This document shows positions 1 through 8,470 of a stretch of 64,000 nt of DNA, piece after piece (the first letter of the stretch is position 1; the number at the start of each line of letters is the position of its first letter). The notes under the pieces are model-generated. The model did not search any database. It was not told where the DNA came from and saw only the letters and a list, made by a program, of their open reading frames with translations. This DNA comes from Candidatus Saccharibacteria bacterium GW2011_GWC2_48_9. GTDB lineage: Bacteria; Patescibacteriota; Saccharimonadia; Saccharimonadales; Saccharimonadaceae. A program made the position numbers and the translations under genes. Location: the NCBI GenBank assembly GCA_001003725.1, contig LCPR01000005.1:62001-126000 (forward strand). Reading direction: 5' to 3'.

Positions 1-145
1 TAAATATCTTAACTGTACGCAGTTGCTTATTTTTGGCGTGCTCTTGCAGTAGGCTCTCCTGAGCGTTCAGGGAGTAGCCTTCTTCTTCCTGTGTCTTACT
101 GGACACTCGTGCGAGTAAAACTGCACGGTTTTGCTTTGAAATCAT
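1..145 (-). CDS. Site-specific serine recombinase, N-terminal fragment (continues beyond left edge)
   Basis: Minus-strand translation from CAT at 143-145: MISKQNRAVLLARVSSKTQEEEGYSLNAQESLLQEHAKNKQLRTVKIF; ARVSS...EEGYSLNAQ is typical of the serine recombinase N-terminus. Not in ORF track because truncated. Confidence 0.85.
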   Translation of the reverse strand, partial: MISKQNRAVLLARVSSKTQEEEGYSLNAQESLLQEHAKNKQLRTVKIF

Positions 146-165
146 TATATATCTTTCTGCCGTCC

Positions 166-274
166 AAAAAGGGACAGCCTGTTGCACACAACCCCGAAAG
201 ATTGTACAGACTGCCCCTTTTCAGGACAGAAAATAAAAAGTCTTTCGGATAAGTTGTGTGCAGTAACTATTATA
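166..274 (-). promoter_or_regulatory. Structured 5' leader of recombinase gene: -10-like TATAAT (269-274, minus) and two interleaved inverted repeats
   Basis: 183-201 (TGCACACAACcCCGAAAGA) pairs with 241-262 (TCTTTCGGataaGTTGTGTGCA); 167-177 (aaaaGGGACAG) pairs with 211-221 (CTGCCCCTTTT, one G-U). Arms are interleaved A-B-A'-B'. Confidence 0.55.
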
Positions 275-277
275 CTC

Positions 278-574
278 TTAAGGTTCGTCAAAATACAGTG
301 CTAGATAGAGATCCGTAAGGGCATTTCCTATCTGTTCTGCTTGCTCGATTGTAATAGCTTTATCCATCTCTTCGCGGAGTATATTGCGGAGTGAAAGATA
401 GTCGTATTTATCGCTAAGAATCTTTATAGAAGTATCTATATCTGGGTGGATCTTTAATGCTTTATCTTTATTAGGAGGAACCTTTATAGAGGTATCTTTA
501 TATATAGAGATATCTTGAGATAAAGTTCTATTAAGTAAAGATTTGTCAGGTAATTTAGTATCATTGGTTTTCAT
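278..574 (-). CDS. Hypothetical protein with internal ~20-aa repeat (DTSIKV/DTSIKI)
   Basis: ORF 278..592; likely start MKTNDTKL at 574, overlapping the upstream gene's stop by 14 nt. Confidence 0.6.
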   Translation of the reverse strand: MKTNDTKLPDKSLLNRTLSQDISIYKDTSIKVPPNKDKALKIHPDIDTSIKILSDKYDYLSLRNILREEMDKAITIEQAEQIGNALTDLYLALYFDEP

Positions 575-923
575 CGGGCCATACCTTGTCAAGCTGTCGC
601 TTTAATTTCTCTTGACTCCAATCTTCAGGATCGTCCAGTTCAGTAGGGGTATCGTAAGATTGCTCGAGCTTTACGGCTTCAGTGCACGCCTGGTGTATCT
701 CGCTCCATAACGTTTCCTTCTTGTTAAATTCCGCTGGATAAATCTTTTTATAGCCTATTTTTATCACTGGTGGATAGGTGATCCATTCTTCGTGTTGATC
801 GTTAGGCGGAAACACTAAGACACCGTTTAGAAACATACCGAGATCAAGTACGGATACTTTTACCCGGAAGCCGTCGTTCACGGGTTTGTGAATCTGCACC
901 TCTATGATGTGCAAGTTGCTCAT
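561..923 (-). CDS. Hypothetical protein (MSNLHIIEVQIHKP...)
   Basis: ORF 561..998; start at 923 preceded by GAGGA-type RBS on minus strand. Confidence 0.65.
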   Translation of the reverse strand: MSNLHIIEVQIHKPVNDGFRVKVSVLDLGMFLNGVLVFPPNDQHEEWITYPPVIKIGYKKIYPAEFNKKETLWSEIHQACTEAVKLEQSYDTPTELDDPEDWSQEKLKRQLDKVWPDENQ

Positions 924-954
924 ATGACTTTTCCTCTTTTTTAAGAAATGAAAA

Positions 955-1016
955 GTCCCCGCTACTTGCACCGCAAACGGGGACATTTCAGGGTGCAAGT
1001 ACTATGTACCACTATA
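955..1016 (-). promoter_or_regulatory. Structured 5' leader with two interleaved perfect inverted repeats and a -10-like TATAGT
   Basis: GTCCCCG 955-961 / CGGGGAC 978-984 and TACTTGCACC 963-972 / GGTGCAAGTA 992-1001; TATAGT (minus) at 1011-1016. Confidence 0.55.
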
Positions 1017-1056
1017 TTTAGCAGATAAAACTTACACGCATAGTGTTAGAAAAGTC

Positions 1057-1608
1057 TTATTTAATGCTTTTCTTGTGCTCGGACACTATTGTGCGTATAT
1101 TTGGCTCTTCAATATCAATACCGTTATCCAAAAGGTAGTCTGCAATCTGTTTGTACGACAAACCATCATTTAACCGTCTGCTTATGATGAGACTTCTACG
1201 AACTGAGGCACGAGCGTTCACTCTTTGTTTGCCTTCAGGCTTTTTAGTCTTGTATTTAATACGAATAAATTCAGAAAGCTCTTCTTTTGTGGTTAGCGGC
1301 GAAGCATTGATGATAGTCTTGTCACTTTCGTGACATATAACGATAGGTTCAATCTGGTCAACTACTTCTATTAGAGCAGGTGTCGGGGTTGAGTAGTACC
1401 TGACAACTGCATTCCAGCACTCATTCGGCAGTCCATAACGTTTCGCACAGTCTAGAATCTTATCAATCATCTGTTGGTTTGTCAGAATAGAATCATCAGA
1501 ACGAGTGATTATAGGGCGGATTTCATTATAAACTAATTCACTTCGAATAAAATCATACCAAAGTACGACGAAACGCTTCTTCCAGAGAGGTATTGCGGGG
1601 CTATTCAC
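1057..1608 (-). CDS. Hypothetical protein, possible C-terminal helix-turn-helix (DGLSYKQIADYLLDNGIDI)
   Basis: 183-aa ORF; C-terminal recombinase/regulator-like HTH pattern. Confidence 0.6.
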   Translation of the reverse strand: MNSPAIPLWKKRFVVLWYDFIRSELVYNEIRPIITRSDDSILTNQQMIDKILDCAKRYGLPNECWNAVVRYYSTPTPALIEVVDQIEPIVICHESDKTIINASPLTTKEELSEFIRIKYKTKKPEGKQRVNARASVRRSLIISRRLNDGLSYKQIADYLLDNGIDIEEPNIRTIVSEHKKSIK

Positions 1609-1787
1609 TTGGTTATATTATAAACTTTTTCTATGCAAGATAGTACCCCCTAGTACTCCTTCTGTCTCTATAAGTCCCCGAAGTCTATTTCTATTTTTAT
1701 ATACGATTAGGTATCTATGGTACAGGTGTACGAGGCAAGTAAATGATAACGTCGGTAATATTTTTGTATTTCGGGTATAATCAACAA

Positions 1788-1941
1788 CAAGACTTGCACA
1801 AGTCTACGACCTAACCCCCTTTATGGGGCACGGTTAATAAAATCCATCGTGAAATAACAGCTCGTCATAGGGTTACTATTTCACGATGGTCATACTGGAA
1901 ACGGTATCGGAGCTTAGGCTTCGCTCTGTGGCGAGCTTTTT
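1788..1941 (+). ncRNA. Candidate structured non-coding RNA or long leader
   Basis: TATAAT at 1776-1781, dyad GACTTGcaCAAGTC 1791-1804, perfect 13-bp stem CCATCGTGAAATA 1844-1856 / TATTTCACGATGG 1877-1889, terminator-like GCTtCGC-tctgtg-GCGAGC-TTTTT 1918-1941; no ORF of 60 aa or more. Confidence 0.4.
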
Positions 1942-1978
1942 AGTTTGGCACGGATCAATAACTTAACAGGAGATTATA

Positions 1979-2149
1979 ATGCTACAAGTAGGGATCATAT
2001 TGATAATGGGTGCAACGCTTTATTCACGAGTTAAACACCCAGTCTTAACAACACCAGACGGCGGGACAAAGAAAAGAATGCGCCCTGCATTATATTGGAC
2101 GTTTATGGCCATTGGATTACTTTTAGTAGTTGCAATTTCACTCGGCTAA
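1979..2149 (+). CDS. Small two-TM protein (56 aa, MLQVGIILIMGATLYSRVKHP...ISLG)
   Basis: Read directly; AGGAGA RBS upstream, two hydrophobic stretches. Below ORF-track size cutoff. Confidence 0.6.
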   Translation: MLQVGIILIMGATLYSRVKHPVLTTPDGGTKKRMRPALYWTFMAIGLLLVVAISLG

Positions 2150-2184
2150 TCAAAACGCATAGCGTATTAGAAAGGGTTATGTAG

Positions 2185-3126
2185 ATGGGGTTATTCTCTA
2201 AAAAATATTCAGTGGATACATTAGTTCAGTTAGCAATTGATCAGTGGAATAAAAAGATAAGCGCTAAATCAGATCATAAGAAAATGCTCTTAGAAGCAGA
2301 TATTAAAGGTTTAGAATTTCTTTCAAAACTTGTTAATGAATCAGAGGGTAGTAAAGACAGCAAGTACAGCAAATGGCTAATAAACGAAATCAATCAAGCT
2401 ATTCATACGGATCTTTCGAGAGTTATGTTTATGGGCTCTGTTAGTAGTTGTCTTGCGCTTACTGACGAGAAAACTGCACCTAAAGAATTACGAAGTCTAT
2501 CAACCTCAGAATCTTTTCATACCGTATATATGGCAGGTCTACATTCATTTCGATCTACGCCATTAGTAAGTCTAGAAGATAGTATTAGAAAGTCAGAGAC
2601 GGATAGCATCATTAATTCTGATGAGTCAACAGATAAAGATATTCAGCATATCATCAAGACCTATGATAGCGTGTACGAAGAATATTCCGATATATTGATT
2701 AACGAAAAACTTGCGTATCTAATTAAAAAGCACCCTAAGCTGACAGAAGGTATTCAGCTTTGGTTTATAGTACTTCTATACGCCACTGCGTCCCTCTCTA
2801 ATCCTTCCGAAGAAAGTCTTAACCAACCGACTAATCTTATGTCACTATTCCTTATTAAGAAATACCCCATTAGTGAGCTCTCTAAGGTATCTGACCTTAT
2901 TAGCCCGCATATACAAATGCTTTCCGATGCTAGCGAGAGTGGAAATCTCAAAGACTATGAAGAATTATTCAGTAGTTGTTTATATGCATACGATGAAAAC
3001 GCAAAAGAGTATATTAATGAAGCCTTAACAGAATTATCTGGCGAAAAGCTAATTAGCGTACAGGAGGCTGTCGTAAACAATTTTCTATTGCTATGGGAGA
3101 GGATTAATTTAAACACTGGCCAGTAA
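2185..3126 (+). CDS. Hypothetical protein
   Basis: 313-aa ORF with upstream GAAAGGG. Confidence 0.65.
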   Translation: MGLFSKKYSVDTLVQLAIDQWNKKISAKSDHKKMLLEADIKGLEFLSKLVNESEGSKDSKYSKWLINEINQAIHTDLSRVMFMGSVSSCLALTDEKTAPKELRSLSTSESFHTVYMAGLHSFRSTPLVSLEDSIRKSETDSIINSDESTDKDIQHIIKTYDSVYEEYSDILINEKLAYLIKKHPKLTEGIQLWFIVLLYATASLSNPSEESLNQPTNLMSLFLIKKYPISELSKVSDLISPHIQMLSDASESGNLKDYEELFSSCLYAYDENAKEYINEALTELSGEKLISVQEAVVNNFLLLWERINLNTGQ

Positions 3127-3158
3127 CCTCGGCTTCAGAAAGCGTTATATTACTAACT

Positions 3159-3803
3159 ATGACAAAGCTTCTATTGATACATAACTCTGACAATCTTTTT
3201 GAAACGCATAGAGTGCGGGAAGGTAGTGAGCGACCTGTCTTTCATTGGTACACGGATCGGTTTGTGTCATTTCAGGGTACGCAAAAGTACCTATACATCT
3301 TCCTTGTTGATCCGATAGAGGATAGCGTAGAACTAAGATCAAGAAGCCAAGATCAGGGCTTTAACGGACTTCATAAAGACTTTTTGCATTATAAAGCTTG
3401 GATTGAAGGTAGACACGATGAAGAATGTTGGTGTGTTTCAAGAAACCTCGGCTATGCAGAGTCTGGTATTGCTATGACATTTAGTAACATTAAACCAGTG
3501 GTTACGTTGATGAATCGATATTATGGCTCAAGCCGTGAAGAGTGGATGGCGACGGACTTCGAGATCATATCTCCTGTAAAACCCTTCAGTAAGCGTGTTA
3601 TAAAGCTTTTTAATAAGCCTTACGACGAACTGCACAAATGGGAGCCTACACCTTTCGCTGATATACCTGAGCTTGTAGATCTCATTCCTGAGCTAAAAGA
3701 CGCTTATCCAATAAAAGAACTGAAGCGCGGAGAAGATGCTAAGTACCATTACGATAAATGGAACCCTATGAGCACAGTAAAAGAAGGTGTTTGGTGGATA
3801 TAA
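3159..3803 (+). CDS. Hypothetical protein
   Basis: 214-aa ORF, no recognised family. Confidence 0.65.
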   Translation: MTKLLLIHNSDNLFETHRVREGSERPVFHWYTDRFVSFQGTQKYLYIFLVDPIEDSVELRSRSQDQGFNGLHKDFLHYKAWIEGRHDEECWCVSRNLGYAESGIAMTFSNIKPVVTLMNRYYGSSREEWMATDFEIISPVKPFSKRVIKLFNKPYDELHKWEPTPFADIPELVDLIPELKDAYPIKELKRGEDAKYHYDKWNPMSTVKEGVWWI

Positions 3804-3966
3804 GCAAAAATAACCACAAAATACTACATTTCGACAGAGGCTAGCATCTTAACCGCTCATCGCTTAATTGATAAGAAATGATAACTAAAAGTAACGTTAC
3901 TAGAAAACGTGATCATTCCCGCATACCTCTACCTCAAGTGATCTTTACTAATGGTACAGCACATAA

Positions 3967-4386
3967 TTAGACAGGGATCGGAAAGTCTTGAACGAAATTT
4001 TCTAAACTATTAGGCTTGTCTTTGAGATTCACCAGAATCATATTCTCCAGAGCATTATTCTGTTCCAAAATCATCTTTTCACCGTAGAGAAGATTGTCAT
4101 CAAACCATATAAATGGTTGATCCAGGTCAATACCTTCAGTCTTCGCTACATTCCACTTTGTAGGCTTAATGTGTCCCATAGCCTTTAGTGTTTGTTCATT
4201 GCCTACAAACTGCTTTAAGTAGCTTATTACGCTATCGTTGGATCCTTTGCAGTGTGTGGTTAGCCAATACACATTACCCTGATGTTTATCATCTAGGTAC
4301 GCAATAAAGCTATCTAAACCTATAGCGGACTTACCGTTGCTCAAAAGCACGCCATCAATATCTAAGTAAATGTTTGGACTCATCAT
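3967..4386 (-). CDS. HAD-like hydrolase domain protein
   Basis: N-terminal IYLDIDGVLL (DxDG motif I) and later FDDN motif. Confidence 0.7.
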   Translation of the reverse strand: MMSPNIYLDIDGVLLSNGKSAIGLDSFIAYLDDKHQGNVYWLTTHCKGSNDSVISYLKQFVGNEQTLKAMGHIKPTKWNVAKTEGIDLDQPFIWFDDNLLYGEKMILEQNNALENMILVNLKDKPNSLENFVQDFPIPV

Positions 4387-4482
4387 ATAAGTATAGTTTA
4401 ATTCTAGTAGTATTTGAATTAGCTAACTAAAGCAAGTTCGTCGCTAGTAATAGTTCGAAATACTGACTCTATGTCCAGCCAT

Positions 4483-4520
4483 GAAAAAAGTCTTAGATCT
4501 TCTGATTTAGGACTTTTTTC
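4483..4520. terminator. Long hairpin, probable intrinsic terminator
   Basis: GAAAAAAGTC(TTAGATC)TTCT(GATTTAG)GACTTTTTTC: 10 perfect bp plus 7 more allowing two G-U pairs. Confidence 0.65.
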
Positions 4521-4544
4521 TTTGTCCTAGGTTGCGGCTCAGCC

Positions 4545-4575
4545 CCCGAATGTTTTTACGGAGTAAAAGTTCGGG
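4545..4575. repeat. Inverted repeat hairpin
   Basis: CCCGAAtgtTTTTACggaGTAAAAgTTCGGG. Confidence 0.6.
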
Positions 4576-4724
4576 TGGTTCGGCACAGTGCAGCTGACTG
4601 CGATATTTCCTCCACTCCAACAAGTATAGTCATTATGAGTATTGGGGCGTATGTGCGCGCTTGGCTTAGCGTATTGTCTTTGCTCCTGCAAGCTGTCGAT
4701 GTGTATTATGATATACTGCTACAC

Positions 4725-4973
4725 ATGAAATCTAAGTATGTTGCTATTATTGCCACCGGCTTTCTCTTGATAGCTACTGGTCTAATGGTCGTTATCCCTA
4801 TTCAGACAAATGCTGATGATTGTGGACTAGGGGAGAGGTTCAGTCTTGCGCGCGGTCAATACGAAGAATTTAAAAAAGCCGAGGATATTAGTAATAATTC
4901 TTTTAGCATGTCCAATGGTGCATGTCCTGCTTATAATCATGATTATGTTAAAAATCGTTTGTATATTTTATAG
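4725..4973 (+). CDS. Small secreted/membrane-anchored hypothetical protein, possibly frameshifted into 4846..5154 frame
   Basis: MKSKYVAIIATGFLLIATGLMVVIPIQ signal/TM segment. Confidence 0.5.
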   Translation: MKSKYVAIIATGFLLIATGLMVVIPIQTNADDCGLGERFSLARGQYEEFKKAEDISNNSFSMSNGACPAYNHDYVKNRLYIL

Positions 4974-5253
4974 AATCATCTTGCAATATCACCCAAAACA
5001 CATCCAGTATTCCCAGTCAATCCTAAAGAATGTTGCCTTGATAGAGCGGGTGTCTGATACACGAGGTTATATGACATTTCGTAATCTAGAAGAAATTACG
5101 TCAGACGAAGAGGAGATTGTGCGAACAATTCGTAAATGGCTTGTCCTAGTATAGGTGCTGTAGGCTCGTAGTGGTTATGGAACGTCGGTGCAGTAGATTG
5201 TGGCATTGCATACGTGAGATGTTTTTGCACTTGGGTTGTTGTATAGTCATGAT

Positions 5254-5508
5254 ATGAAAACAAAGAAAAAGATATTGATCATAGTAGCAATCATAGCTAT
5301 GCCATTTATTGGACTTGGTATAGTGATGCAGGCGGCATACTATTCTGAAACGATTAGTTATATACACTGTTCGGGAGATGATTGTAGCGATGGCGTGAGG
5401 GTGGATGTATACAAGAACATTCCCTCGGAAGGTGTATGTAAGCTGTATGGAGGAAGTCCGCTCCACGCTGGGCATCAGTCGCGATATACGGGTTGCGAAG
5501 CTAAGTAG
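5254..5508 (+). CDS. Small Cys-containing secreted/membrane hypothetical protein
   Basis: MKTKKKILIIVAIIAMPFIGLGIVM then soluble Cys-containing domain. Confidence 0.55.
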   Translation: MKTKKKILIIVAIIAMPFIGLGIVMQAAYYSETISYIHCSGDDCSDGVRVDVYKNIPSEGVCKLYGGSPLHAGHQSRYTGCEAK

Positions 5509-5602
5509 GACTCCTGGTCAACTTCTACATTTGAGTGTCGTTTTGTAGTAGTAGCTTAACGCGTCTGATAAAAGGTTATTATTTTTGTTACAATAGGGCC
5601 AT

Positions 5603-5863
5603 ATGGCAAAACAAGATGATTTACTACAAAGAATTGAAGCGATAGAAAGGCGCAACGAAGCGGTGACGCTGGATAAGAAGTGGGAGACAAGCTGGGTGCG
5701 CAGGGTGTCGATTATTATGTTCACCTACATAGTCGTACTAGCGTATTTATTTGTCATCGGCAATGAAAATCCTTGGATTAATGCGATTGTTCCACCTGTT
5801 GGATTCTTTCTCTCTACGTTAGCCCTCGGTTGGCTACGGAAGAACTGGCAAGAGCAATATTAA
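5603..5863 (+). CDS. Small two-TM membrane protein
   Basis: 86-aa ORF with two hydrophobic segments. Confidence 0.6.
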   Translation: MAKQDDLLQRIEAIERRNEAVTLDKKWETSWVRRVSIIMFTYIVVLAYLFVIGNENPWINAIVPPVGFFLSTLALGWLRKNWQEQY

Positions 5864-6003
5864 CTCGCTAGTGTATATATACCCCCCGAGTAGAGGTGCG
5901 TTTAGATATACTACGCAAGCTTGAAGACGGTACTTGCACTTTGCCGTCACCATAAGCGTAAAGTTTTACCCTAAATGTATCTTTCATTTGTTATGATTAT
6001 GTT

Positions 6004-6585
6004 ATGACAAAAAAACAAACCTCTCGGAAACGTTCATTCGCGCTAGATAGTACATTTATTCTTTGGGTGATCATTTTATTGTTGGTCGTGGCGCAAGGTC
6101 TAAGCGCATGGCATATAACGAAATTGAAAGAGTACAGCGATAACTCTGATATATCAATGAGTTTCTTGCTAAGGAATGCTGAAGAAGACCGCTATAAATA
6201 CCCCGTTATAGATATTTCGGAAAATAGAGTTTACATACCCGAGGCTCGGATATACCTGCCATTGAACGATACAAGTCGTAACCTGAGGTACGAGTACACT
6301 AAGCATGGCGCTGATTTTAAATCGAGAATATTGTACATCAGCGACTCATCAGTGGTTGGTAGGCAAACTGATGAACGATACGCGTCGTGCGACAAAGTAG
6401 TTACGTTGTCACCTCGTACTGACGCACAGCCAGTGATCGGTAGCGTTGTTGGTAGTATCGTGCCAACAAAAGACGGTCTGCGAGATATTTACATGCATCC
6501 TAGCGAAGGCTGCGGTGGTAAAGAGTGGTATGCAAATATGAGTCAGAAACTAGCGGAAGTAGTGAAAGAGGCAAAGAGTTATTAG
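6004..6585 (+). CDS. Membrane-anchored hypothetical protein
   Basis: 193-aa ORF, single N-terminal TM. Confidence 0.65.
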   Translation: MTKKQTSRKRSFALDSTFILWVIILLLVVAQGLSAWHITKLKEYSDNSDISMSFLLRNAEEDRYKYPVIDISENRVYIPEARIYLPLNDTSRNLRYEYTKHGADFKSRILYISDSSVVGRQTDERYASCDKVVTLSPRTDAQPVIGSVVGSIVPTKDGLRDIYMHPSEGCGGKEWYANMSQKLAEVVKEAKSY

Positions 6586-6593
6586 GGTCTGGT

Positions 6594-6776
6594 ATGCAGT
6601 TTGATATCCTTTTCGCAGTCGCGGTTATTTTACTGGGAATACGATTGCCGTCGTATATGCGTAGAATGCAGATGCCTATCGGCGAGCGACTAATGTTTGT
6701 TATTGGTGCATTTGTAATTTTAGTGAGTGCGTGGTTGGCCTGGCGTATTATAGGCGTCCTCGCAAGCTTTGTGTAA
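6594..6776 (+). CDS. Small membrane protein
   Basis: In-frame ATG at 6594 of ORF 6525..6776; two TM segments. Confidence 0.5.
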   Translation: MQFDILFAVAVILLGIRLPSYMRRMQMPIGERLMFVIGAFVILVSAWLAWRIIGVLASFV

Positions 6777-6962
6777 GCGTTTACGCTGCGGTATATGTTG
6801 GCGAGCGTGCTTTAGTCTGTGAACATACGGGCGCTACGTAGCTTCAATATATTGTAATATAATTAGAAATATTGTATAGTACACATGATCTTTAACAATC
6901 AGTGCTAAGCTATAGACTTCTCGTCTAGATGCTTGCAGACCATTCTACAGGAGAGGCCTACC

Positions 6963-8318
6963 TTGAAAAAATCTTCCGAGATATTTGAAGGCAGATGGGA
7001 TTGCAGCGATTGCGGTCAGACCAGGATCTCAGGATCCGATCCGGTTTGTCCACGCTGTAAATATCCGCAAGACTCAGTTCTAACCCCGAGTGAGCAATGG
7101 TATCTGCCGCATGATGCCAACATCGTCACAGATGGAGTACAGCTGGAGAAGTTCAATGCTGGTGCTGCTTGGAACTGCGGAAGGTGTCAGACGCTCAACT
7201 ACGGGAATTCAAAAAACTGTAGTAGCTGCGGGCGTCCGCTTGACTTCGACGACACCGTCAATCGTACTATCACGTATGACGGCAGCTCGAGCCACTTCGA
7301 CACATTGCCGGATCCTCGCGATGAAATTATCGAGAGCGACCTAGACAAGGCGATCCGTACTATCAAAGGCAAAGCATCCGAGCCTCGAGTCATGAAAGAC
7401 CTTGTTTTGCCCGGGACTGCTCCGGATACAGGGAGAGACACGAAGTTCTACGAGGAAATCCGGGCTCAATCGCAGCGCGAACACGAAACGCGCGTGCGGT
7501 TGAGTAAGCTGCCGAGGCTCTTACAAGCGCTGCACACGCCACACGGTAAAAAGCTGCTTTTGCTAGCTGCCATAGTCCTGGCGATTGTGCTAGCATTCGT
7601 TGGTTTCCAGGTGGTGCGGTACTACACGGCAACAGTAGAGGGCGTCGTGACCGCAACCGAGCGTCACTGGCAACGTAGTGTCGAAGTAGAGCAGTACAGA
7701 ACGCTCACGGACAGCGGATGGGATTATCCCGGCGATGCTCGTGTTGCAAGTAGCGAACGCCGCATCCGTGACTACAGGACGGTGATCGACTCTTATCGAA
7801 CGGAGCTGTACACAGACTACGAAACCAAGTATCGTGCCGGATCGGAGAATTATGTTTGTGGGTCCAAAACTGTCGACAACGGAAACGGTTCGTTCCGGGT
7901 GGAGACCAAAACATGCACACGATCGGTGCAGGTTCCATACCAAGAGCCCGTTCAGAAGTCGAGGCAGGTGCCAGTGACGCATCAAGAGCCAATCTACGAC
8001 GATTGGTATGTCTATCTGTACGATCGTTGGCAGACAGAAAGATGGGTTAGTGTCTCAGATGCAACCTCATCTGAAGTCGCGTGGCCGGAGAAATTTGCGC
8101 TACGCAGAAACGACGGCTCTATAGGAAGCGAGCGAATTGGAGACGAACGTCGTGAGACGTACGAAGTCGTGTATCTCGATGCAAACCAGAATCGACATTC
8201 CGAGAACATCAGACAGGAGGTTTGGGTGAGAGTCCAGGTCGGCGAGGTGATTGCAGCTCGCTACTTCCAGCGAAACGGGCAGCTCTCCTCGGTGGACTGG
8301 AGTTCTGTATCTGATTAG
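6963..8318 (+). CDS. Membrane protein with two N-terminal zinc ribbons
   Basis: CSDCGQ..CPRC and CGRCQ..CSSCG pairs, then TM; TTG start at 6963 has AGGAGAGG RBS (ORF track starts at 6933). Confidence 0.7.
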   Translation: MKKSSEIFEGRWDCSDCGQTRISGSDPVCPRCKYPQDSVLTPSEQWYLPHDANIVTDGVQLEKFNAGAAWNCGRCQTLNYGNSKNCSSCGRPLDFDDTVNRTITYDGSSSHFDTLPDPRDEIIESDLDKAIRTIKGKASEPRVMKDLVLPGTAPDTGRDTKFYEEIRAQSQREHETRVRLSKLPRLLQALHTPHGKKLLLLAAIVLAIVLAFVGFQVVRYYTATVEGVVTATERHWQRSVEVEQYRTLTDSGWDYPGDARVASSERRIRDYRTVIDSYRTELYTDYETKYRAGSENYVCGSKTVDNGNGSFRVETKTCTRSVQVPYQEPVQKSRQVPVTHQEPIYDDWYVYLYDRWQTERWVSVSDATSSEVAWPEKFALRRNDGSIGSERIGDERRETYEVVYLDANQNRHSENIRQEVWVRVQVGEVIAARYFQRNGQLSSVDWSSVSD

Positions 8319-8338
8319 CGCTATCGATTGTTAAAGTA

Positions 8339-8390
8339 GCCGTGTACTTCTTGGCCTTCGGGCCATCGAAGTACACGGCGCTTTAATTTT
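8339..8390 (+). terminator. Strong intrinsic terminator
   Basis: GCCGTGTACTTCttGGCCttcgGGCCatcGAAGTACACGGC followed by T-rich tract. Confidence 0.8.
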
Positions 8391-8470
8391 GATTTTTGTC
8401 CTTACTTCACCAATCACTTTGATCGTAAATCTTGGTAATTCCTTGCATAAGCAGTACACTAATATTATTC

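Noticed and set aside
1886-1966. 26-codon ORF (MVILETVSELRLRSVASFLVWHGSIT) inside the ncRNA candidate
   Set aside because: No convincing RBS and overlaps a terminator-like hairpin; too short to support.
7199-8209. Multiple long antisense ORFs opposite the zinc-ribbon gene
   Set aside because: Low-complexity-looking translations opposite a well-supported CDS; typical shadow ORFs. The same applies to most other opposite-strand track ORFs.
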